Source of the DNA: an uncultured Eubacteriales bacterium
Lineage (GTDB): Bacteria > Bacillota > Clostridia > Oscillospirales > Butyricicoccaceae
Length of the DNA: 19,246 nucleotides
Reading direction: 5' to 3'
Assembly: GCA_900555855.1 (NCBI GenBank)
Contig: USML01000026.1
Location: 1-19,246, forward strand
This document shows, piece by piece, positions 14,279-19,246 of the stretch (the first letter of the stretch is position 1; every line of letters begins with the position of its first letter). The notes under the pieces are model-generated. The model searched no databases. It was given only the letters and a program-made list of their open reading frames with translations, and was not told the origin of the DNA. A program made the translations under genes and the position numbers.

Positions 14279-14932
14279 TTATTTGAAGTTTTTATTTGTT
14301 TCCTGTTTCAGCGCTTCCGGCGTCAGCACGGTCACACCGCCGGGCGTCTGTCCGTCCAGCAGCAGGCTGCTGCCCCCGAAGCGGACGGCGGAAAACTGCG
14401 CCGTAAAGTCCTCCAGACGGCTGATCTGCGCAAAGCCGGTCCGATCCGTCCGGTAGTGCATGGGGATGATGACCCGGGGGCTGAGCTGCGCTATGACCTG
14501 CTTTGCCTGGCGGCTGTCGATGGTATAATAGCCGCCCACCGGGATCAGCAGGCAGTCTGCCCCGGCCAGCGTCCGGGCCTCCTGCTCCGTCAGCAGCCGG
14601 CCCAGATCGCCCAGATGGACCACCCGCAGGCCCGGGAACTGAAAGCACCGGACGGTGTTCATGCCCCGCAGCCGGCCGCCCTGATCGTCGTGGGGGACCT
14701 CCAGCTCCGTCACCGTGTAGGGCGCCTTCTGCTCCCGCTCCGTGAGCGTCACAGCAGGGAGATAGTTGTGGTCATCGTGCTGATGGCTGCAAAATACCGC
14801 CTCCGCCTCCACCCGCAGGGGCGGAAGACCAGGGATCATGCCGTCGTGGTAAGGATCCAGCACCGTGCGGAAGCCCTCCGCTTCCAGACAGAAGCAGGCG
14901 TGGCCCAGATAGGTCAGCTTGACTGCGCTCAT
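14279..14932 (-). CDS. MBL-fold metallo-hydrolase
   Basis: A 217-aa protein of the metallo-beta-lactamase superfamily, single domain. The metal motif HxHxDH appears as HQHDDH in FCSHQHDDHNYL; downstream metal ligands fit VVHLGDLG (His and Asp) and IIPMHYRTD (last His). The opening MSAVKLTYLGHACFCLEAEG matches the L-ascorbate-6-phosphate lactonase/UPF0173-like branch, so hydrolysis of a small molecule or phosphoester is likely, but the substrate is unknown. The start at 14932 has AGGAGGAG six bases upstream; a longer frame runs into the T-box terminator. It lies between the T-box and tyrS, 21 bases before tyrS, so it is co-controlled by uncharged tRNA-Tyr. Confidence 0.92.
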   Translation of the reverse strand: MSAVKLTYLGHACFCLEAEGFRTVLDPYHDGMIPGLPPLRVEAEAVFCSHQHDDHNYLPAVTLTEREQKAPYTVTELEVPHDDQGGRLRGMNTVRCFQFPGLRVVHLGDLGRLLTEQEARTLAGADCLLIPVGGYYTIDSRQAKQVIAQLSPRVIIPMHYRTDRTGFAQISRLEDFTAQFSAVRFGGSSLLLDGQTPGGVTVLTPEALKQETNKNFK

Positions 14933-14958
14933 GGTCTCTCCTCCTGTTGTTTGAAATG

Positions 14959-15234
14959 AAAAAAGCCCTCCGCCCCAGCTATGGGACAGAGGGCGTCTTG
15001 CTGATGCAAACGCGGTACCACCTCTGATTCGCCGCTCCCTTGAAAGCGGCCTCAACCCGTGCCAACACACGGCCGCGCGATAACGGGCGCACCCGGAACG
15101 CGCCTACTGGGCAGCTCTGCCGTTCGGGCGTCAGCTCTCCGCGGGGTATTGGGCAGGCCTTCCTCTCCTCTTTCCACCGGCCAGAGGCTCTCTGCGCAGG
15201 CTTTGGCTTGCTTACTTTTCCGCATCATCGCTGT
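14959..15234 (-). promoter_or_regulatory. T-box riboswitch, tyrosine (UAC specifier), for the MBL-tyrS operon
   Basis: The leader binds uncharged tRNA-Tyr and then favours an antiterminator. On the minus strand, the T-box core AGGTGGTACCGCG is at 15011-15023; its UGGU pairs with an ACCA tRNA end, consistent with A73 of tRNA-Tyr. Stem I includes the AGTA bulge near the 5' end, the AGAGAG...GGTGG distal region, and the specifier in CCCAATACCCC with UAC at 15146-15148. The terminator is a GCCCTC/GAGGGC hairpin (14965-14994) followed by six T (14959-14964). Confidence 0.95.
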
Positions 15235-15240
15235 GGACTC

Positions 15241-15269
15241 AGTATATCCAAACTTTTTGCAAATGTCAA
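15241..15269 (-). promoter_or_regulatory. promoter of the T-box leader
   Basis: Perfect -35 TTGACA (15264-15269), 17-base spacer, -10 TATACT (15241-15246), start near 15234. It begins 29 bases after the rnc stop; no terminator for rnc is seen, so readthrough from rnc into the leader is possible. Confidence 0.92.
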
Positions 15270-15297
15270 CCGCTTTTTTCAGTTTTCCAAAAACGGT

Positions 15298-15975
15298 TTA
15301 TTCTCCCATCAGCTCCAGCGCCGCCTTGGCCGCCGCCTGCTCCGCCAGCTTTTTGCTGTGGCCGCTGCCCTGGGCGATCACATTGGAATTGATCAGCACT
15401 TCCATAACAAATCGCTTATCATGGTCCGGGCCGCTCTCGCTCTTGAGCCGGTAGGAGAGGACCTCCTCGTGGTTCTTTTGGACGATCTCCTGCAGGGTGG
15501 TCTTGTAGTCCAGCGTGGCGTGGCTGCGGATGACGCTCTCCGACTTCTGCCGGATGAACGCCAGGATAAAGGCCTCCGCCGCGTCGAAGCCGCCGTCCAG
15601 ATAGACTGCCGCCAGCACCGCCTCCACGGCGTCTGCCAAAACGGAGGGGCGCTTGCTGCCGCCGCCGGTCTTTTCGCCCCGGCCCAGCAAAAGCCGCTGA
15701 CCCAGCCCGATCTGGCAGGCAAACTCATACAGCGAGCTTTCACAGACCACCGCCGCCCGCAGCTTGGTCAGCTCGCCCTCCGGCAGGTTTTTATATTCGG
15801 AATAAATATACCGGGCGCAGATCAGCCCCAAAACGCTGTCGCCCAGAAATTCCAGCCGCTCATTGCTGCGGACGCCCCTGTCCCGGTTCTCATTGGCGTA
15901 GGAGCTGTGGGTCAGGGCATTCTGCAGCAGGGCAGGATTATGAAAGGTGTAATCAAAATGCGGAAACTCAGACAT
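15298..15975 (-). CDS. rnc: ribonuclease III
   Basis: Cuts double-stranded RNA, including rRNA precursors and antisense duplexes. The signature NERLEFLGDSVL is at 38-49, giving catalytic Glu42 and Asp46; Asp115 and Glu118 in LADAVEAVLAAVYLDGG complete the magnesium site. A double-stranded RNA-binding domain occupies about 155-225 (DYKTTLQEIVQ to QAAAKAALELMGE). Length 225 is typical. The start at 15975 has GGGGAG five bases upstream; a longer frame begins in the upstream hairpin region. It follows acpP across a small terminator. The usual firmicute followers smc and ftsY are absent here. Confidence 0.97.
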   Translation of the reverse strand: MSEFPHFDYTFHNPALLQNALTHSSYANENRDRGVRSNERLEFLGDSVLGLICARYIYSEYKNLPEGELTKLRAAVVCESSLYEFACQIGLGQRLLLGRGEKTGGGSKRPSVLADAVEAVLAAVYLDGGFDAAEAFILAFIRQKSESVIRSHATLDYKTTLQEIVQKNHEEVLSYRLKSESGPDHDKRFVMEVLINSNVIAQGSGHSKKLAEQAAAKAALELMGE

Positions 15976-16031
15976 AGCTTCTCCCCTTCTCCGCGGCCCC
16001 CTGTCGGGCAGACAGCGCGGCAAATAACAGC

Positions 16032-16055
16032 AAAAAGGCCCCGCTTGCGCAGGGC
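16032..16055 (-). terminator. weak terminator or attenuator between acpP and rnc
   Basis: A 7-bp stem (16038-16044 with 16049-16055, one G-U pair) capped by a GCAA tetraloop, then C and five T. It lies 14 bases after the acpP stop and would lower rnc expression relative to acpP. Confidence 0.75.
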
Positions 16056-16068
16056 GTGCCGAAAACAC

Positions 16069-16299
16069 TTACAGGCGATCGGAAATATAGCCCACGACAT
16101 CGCCCACAGTCTTGAGGGACTCCAGCGCGGTCTCCTCCACCTCGCCCACATCGAAGGTCTCTTCCACAGCCATCATCAGCTCCATGATATCAATGGAATC
16201 CGCATCCAGATCTTCCACAAAGTTGGTGTCCATGGTGATATCATTTTCGCTGATGCTGAACTGTTCGGCCATCAGCTTTCTCAATTTTTCAAATACCAT
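16069..16299 (-). CDS. acpP: acyl carrier protein
   Basis: A 76-aa acidic helical protein that carries growing fatty acids on a 4'-phosphopantetheine arm. The attachment site is Ser35 in DLDADSIDIMEL; the usual Leu after Ser is Ile here. The overall four-helix pattern (VFEKLRKLMAEQF, then VEETFDVG and YISDRL) is standard. The start at 16299 has AAGGAGG nine bases upstream; a frame ten codons longer lacks one. Its own promoter precedes it despite plsX being just upstream, as expected for a very abundant protein. Confidence 0.96.
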   Translation of the reverse strand: MVFEKLRKLMAEQFSISENDITMDTNFVEDLDADSIDIMELMMAVEETFDVGEVEETALESLKTVGDVVGYISDRL

Positions 16300-16337
16300 A
16301 AAGCAAACCCTCCTTAACATTGGCTTCATTCGTGCAG

Positions 16338-16366
16338 ATTATAGCAGAGCCATTCCCGCTTGTAAA
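16338..16366 (-). promoter_or_regulatory. promoter of acpP
   Basis: -35 TTTACA (16361-16366), 17-base spacer, perfect -10 TATAAT (16338-16343); start near 16331, about 32 bases before the gene. It is placed immediately after the plsX stop codon, and no terminator separates the two. Confidence 0.9.
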
Positions 16367-16372
16367 GCCGTT

Positions 16373-17404
16373 TCAGGGATTTTTTTCTTCTTTTTCCTCC
16401 CCGCAGGAAAGCTGCGCGATCTTCTCCTCCACCTGACCGATAAAGCCGCAGTGGGAAAAGAGGATCGTCTGCTCAAAGGCCGCGCAGAAGGCCCGGGCGT
16501 CGGAGGAGCCGTGGGCCTTGATCACCGGCTTGGAGATGCCGAACAGCGGCGCGCCGCCCACGGACTTGTAATCCAGCTTGCCGCGGAGCCGCTTCAGTCC
16601 GGGCTTCAGCACCAGCGCCGCCAGCTTGGAGAGGCCGTTTGCATAGAAGATCTCCTTCAGCTCCCGCAGCAAAAAGCCCGCCGTGCCCTCCACGGTCTTG
16701 AGCAGCACATTGCCGGTAAAGCCGTCGCACACCAGGACCTCGGCGCTGCCGGAGAAGATATCCCGTCCTTCCAGATTGCCCACGAAGCAGATGCGGCCTT
16801 CTGCATGGGCCTGCTGCAGCAGACGATAGGTCTCCTGACGCAGGGGGTCGCCCTTGCCCTCCTCGGCGCCGTTGTTCACCAGCGCCACCCGGGGCCGCTC
16901 CACGCCCTGCTGGCATTTCATATAAAGATAGCCCATCAGGGCAAACTGCACCAGATATTCCGGCGTGCATTCCGCATTGGCGCCGCAGTCCATCAGGATG
17001 GCCTTTCCGCCGTTCTGCTGGGGCACCAGCGTCCCCAGCGCCGCCCGCCGGACGCCCTTGATGCGCTTTGTCACCAGCGTCGCCCCCGTCAGCAGCGCGC
17101 CGGTGGAGCCGGCGGAGATCATGGCATCGGCCTGCCCCTCTGCCAGCATCCGAAGGCCCACGCTCATGCTGGAGTCCTTCTTCTGCCGGATGGCTGTGGA
17201 GGGCTTGTCCTCCATGGAAATGACCTCCGTGGTAGGAACGATGGTGATATGCCCTGCCCCCCTGCCCTGCAGCAGCGCGGAGAGCCTGGCCTCGTCGCCG
17301 GTAAGGAAAATATCGCAGCCGTAGCGCTCCGCTGCCAGAACAGCGCCCTCCACCGGCGCCTGCGGTGCGTTGTCGCCGCCCATGGCGTCTAAAATGATCT
17401 TCAT
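16373..17404 (-). CDS. plsX: phosphate acyltransferase PlsX
   Basis: Makes acyl-phosphate from acyl-ACP, the first step of PlsX/PlsY phosphatidic acid synthesis, at the membrane face in the cytoplasm. Recognised from the opening MKIILDAMGGDNAPQAPVEGA, the SAGSTGALLTGA loop, MDCGANAEC, NNGAEEGKGDPL and DGFTGNVLLKT, all family hallmarks. Length 343 is normal, with a short charged tail (EEKEEKNP). The start overlaps the trmFO stop (ATGA), so it is translationally coupled. Being next to acpP, its substrate carrier, is the classic arrangement. Confidence 0.97.
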   Translation of the reverse strand: MKIILDAMGGDNAPQAPVEGAVLAAERYGCDIFLTGDEARLSALLQGRGAGHITIVPTTEVISMEDKPSTAIRQKKDSSMSVGLRMLAEGQADAMISAGSTGALLTGATLVTKRIKGVRRAALGTLVPQQNGGKAILMDCGANAECTPEYLVQFALMGYLYMKCQQGVERPRVALVNNGAEEGKGDPLRQETYRLLQQAHAEGRICFVGNLEGRDIFSGSAEVLVCDGFTGNVLLKTVEGTAGFLLRELKEIFYANGLSKLAALVLKPGLKRLRGKLDYKSVGGAPLFGISKPVIKAHGSSDARAFCAAFEQTILFSHCGFIGQVEEKIAQLSCGEEKEEKNP

Positions 17405-18720
17405 GCCTGTCTCCCCTCCTCGATCTGCGGACGCAGCGTCTCCAGCGTCTCCAGCGCGCGGGCAGAGACGGCGGCATAGCGCTCCTGTTTGCCGCGGATG
17501 CGCACCTCCAGCGGCGTGATGATGCCAAAATTGATGTTCATGGGGTCAAAGCGCTGCTCTGGGTTTTCGCTGATGTGCAGCGAAAGCGCACCCATGGCCG
17601 TTTCCCGGGGAAAGGTCACGGGAGCCAGCCCCTGCAGCTGCCGGGCCAGATTCAGCCCGCAGCAAAGGCCCGAGGCCGTGCTCTCGATATAGCCCTCCAC
17701 GCCGGTGATCTGTCCGGCGAAGAAAAGCTCCTCCCGGCCGATGACCCGGTAATAGCGGTCCAGCCGCCCGGGAGAACGGAGAAAGCTGTTGCGGTGCATG
17801 GAGCCGTAGCGGAAATATTCCGCCCGGCGCAGGGCGGGGATCATGCCGAAGACCCGCTTCTGCTCCGGATGCATCAGGTGGGTTTGGAAGCCCACGATAT
17901 TAAAGGCCGTTTTTTCCGCGTTGTCCGCCCGCAGCTGCACCACCGCATAGGGCCGCGCCCCGGTGCGGGGATCCTTCAGGCCCACAGGCTTCATGGGGCC
18001 GTAGCGCAGAGTGTCCTCCCCCCGGCGGGCCATGACCTCCACCGGCATGCAGCCTTCAAAAACAGCCTTGTCCTCAAAGCCGTGGACGGGGGCCTCTCTG
18101 GCCGTCTTCAGCTGCTCCACAAAGGCCAGATATTCCTCCCGGTCCAGCGGGCAGTTGATGTAGTCCGCCGTTCCCTTATCGTAGCGGGAGGCAAAATAGG
18201 CGTGGTCCATGTCGATGCTGTCGAAGCTGACGATGGGGGCCGCCGCGTCGTAAAAATGCAGCGGCTCGCCGCCGAACAGGGCGTCGATGCTTTCTGCCAG
18301 GCGGCCGTCGGTAAGGGGGCCGGTGGCAATGATGCAAGGGCCAGTGGGAATTTCATCCACCCGGCCCGGCAGAACGGTGATGTTGGGATGGCTGCGGATC
18401 TTCCGGGTGATATAGGCGGAAAAGGCCTCCCGGTCCACCGCCAGTGCGCCGCCAGCGGGAACACGCGTAGCATCCGCCGCCTCCAGGATCAGGCTGCCGC
18501 AGCGGCGCAGCTCCTCCTTGAGCAGCCCCGGCGCAGTAGAAAGGCCCGCGCCCCGAAGGGAATTGGAGCACACCAGCTCCGCAAAGTCCGCCGAATGATG
18601 GGCGGGGGTCTGTTCCTGGGGCTTCATTTCCCGGAGCGTCACCGAAACGCCCCGGCAGGCCAGCTGCCAAGCGGCTTCACAGCCCGCCAGGCCCGCGCCT
18701 ACGACAATGGCCCCGCTCAT
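17401..18720 (-). CDS. trmFO: methylenetetrahydrofolate-tRNA-(uracil(54)-C5)-methyltransferase, FAD-dependent
   Basis: Methylates U54 in the T-loop of tRNAs using methylene-tetrahydrofolate and FAD. The N-terminal FAD-binding motif is GAGLAGCEAA (8-17), followed by LREMKP, the CSNSLRG segment and GALAVDREAFS. The C-terminal half has GYIESTASGLCCGLNLAR and MNINFGIITPLE, both family signatures. It is 439 aa, typical. Its ATG overlaps the topA stop (ATGA), the frequent topA-trmFO neighbour pair in Firmicutes. Also known as Gid. Confidence 0.97.
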   Translation of the reverse strand: MSGAIVVGAGLAGCEAAWQLACRGVSVTLREMKPQEQTPAHHSADFAELVCSNSLRGAGLSTAPGLLKEELRRCGSLILEAADATRVPAGGALAVDREAFSAYITRKIRSHPNITVLPGRVDEIPTGPCIIATGPLTDGRLAESIDALFGGEPLHFYDAAAPIVSFDSIDMDHAYFASRYDKGTADYINCPLDREEYLAFVEQLKTAREAPVHGFEDKAVFEGCMPVEVMARRGEDTLRYGPMKPVGLKDPRTGARPYAVVQLRADNAEKTAFNIVGFQTHLMHPEQKRVFGMIPALRRAEYFRYGSMHRNSFLRSPGRLDRYYRVIGREELFFAGQITGVEGYIESTASGLCCGLNLARQLQGLAPVTFPRETAMGALSLHISENPEQRFDPMNINFGIITPLEVRIRGKQERYAAVSARALETLETLRPQIEEGRQA

Positions 18721-19246
18721 TCTGCCGCCTCCGTTTTCTTCTTCCGGGCGGTCCGCTTGGCGGGCGCTTCGCCCTCCGCCGTCTTCTTTACCGCAGTTTT
18801 TTTCGCCGCAGTTTTCTTTGCTGCGGGCTTTTTGGCCGCCGTCTTCTTCGCAGCCGGTTTTTTTGCCGCAGCTCCCGAGGTCTTGGCCGGTGCTTCGGCG
18901 GGCTCTGCCTTTTTGCGGGAGCGGGTCTTCTTCGGCTCCTCCCCCTCCGCGGCCTTTTTGCGGGTGGCCATAGGCTCCGACCAGCCACAGCCCGGCTTGT
19001 GGCAGAGATAGCGCTTATCGTCCTTGGTATAATGCTTGAACACCGTTCCGCCGCACTGGGGGCAGACCTTCTTGGTGGGGGAATCCCAGGTCATGAAATC
19101 GCAGCGGGCGCTTTCGTCGGCGGCGTTGAGCCGCTCACAGCAGTAATAGGTGTACTGCTTGCCGGTCTTTTTGCTGACGCCGGTGCGCTTCATGAGCCGC
19201 CCGCCGCACTTGGGGCAGCGGCCCGGCATCTCCACCACCAGGGGCT
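18717..19246 (-). CDS. topA: DNA topoisomerase I, C-terminal part (5' end outside window)
   Basis: Only the last 176 codons or so are present; the frame is open to the window edge. Two four-cysteine zinc ribbons are visible: CPKCGG...YYCCERL...CDF, and CPQCGG...YLCHKPGCGW. These C-terminal ribbons follow the catalytic core of type IA topoisomerases, which relax negative supercoils and here would bind single-stranded DNA. The last ~75 residues are a basic tail with repeated AAKK pentads. Immediate linkage to trmFO supports topA. The catalytic tyrosine lies outside the window, so the enzyme is inferred from the ribbons, tail and neighbours. Confidence 0.87.
   Translation of the reverse strand, partial: PLVVEMPGRCPKCGGRLMKRTGVSKKTGKQYTYYCCERLNAADESARCDFMTWDSPTKKVCPQCGGTVFKHYTKDDKRYLCHKPGCGWSEPMATRKKAAEGEEPKKTRSRKKAEPAEAPAKTSGAAAKKPAAKKTAAKKPAAKKTAAKKTAVKKTAEGEAPAKRTARKKKTEAAE
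18775..18870. repeat. low-complexity repeat encoding the Lys/Ala tail of TopA
   Basis: About six consecutive 15-bp units encode PAAKK/TAAKK/TAVKK. Unit sequences differ at third positions, so the repetition is kept at protein level. Confidence 0.85.

Noticed and set aside
12980..14959. 659-aa plus-strand open frame across tyrS and the MBL gene
   Set aside because: Antisense to two clearly identified genes; no motif of its own and no suitable ribosome site.
16112..17392. 426-aa plus-strand open frame opposite acpP and plsX
   Set aside because: Covers two well-recognised genes and the acpP promoter; no coding evidence of its own.
17575..19011. 478-aa plus-strand open frame opposite trmFO and topA
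   Set aside because: Its Phe/Ala repeat (VFFAAVFFAAGF) is just the complement of the TopA Lys/Ala tail; it is not a membrane protein.

Overview
The window looks like chromosome from a GC-rich Clostridia gut-type bacterium, most likely the Oscillospiraceae/Ruminococcaceae group. The reasons are strong AGGAGG-type ribosome binding sites, a T-box riboswitch, tRNA genes with encoded CCA ends, a type I dockerin module, a clostripain-family peptidase, folate-dependent TrmFO, and PlsX/AcpP lipid genes. This placement is inference from gene content. I see no insertion sequence, prophage gene, CRISPR array or rRNA.

Left part (1-5045): a 3'-truncated lipoprotein with a dockerin module, a small P-loop protein and a D,D-carboxypeptidase run leftward. 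A tRNA methylthiotransferase (mtaB) overlapped by a SAM methyltransferase runs rightward from a shared divergent promoter region. A perfect bidirectional terminator closes that block.

Middle (5056-9375): five tightly packed leftward genes encode an ECF sigma factor, its probable membrane anti-sigma factor, a small lipoprotein, an MBOAT O-acyltransferase and a DHHW protein. Read together this is a sigma-factor-controlled cassette for acylating an extracellular polymer. It is the most system-like unit in the window.

Next (9462-12240): a clostripain-family lipoprotein peptidase, then an 81-aa-class unknown protein divergent from a small XRE regulator. The intergenic region between the last two holds three spaced copies of one operator (TTTTGTC-N9-GACAAAA) laid over both promoters, an unreported-looking autoregulatory switch.

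Right part (12280-19246), all leftward: a five-tRNA operon (Gly-Arg-His-Gln-Lys) with tandem terminators; tyrS preceded by an MBL-fold hydrolase, both under a T-box whose specifier reads UAC (Tyr); rnc and acpP separated by a small terminator; and the overlapping chain topA-trmFO-plsX, with topA cut by the window edge and ending in a histone-like Lys/Ala repeat tail. This part is housekeeping: translation, RNA processing, membrane lipid synthesis and DNA topology.
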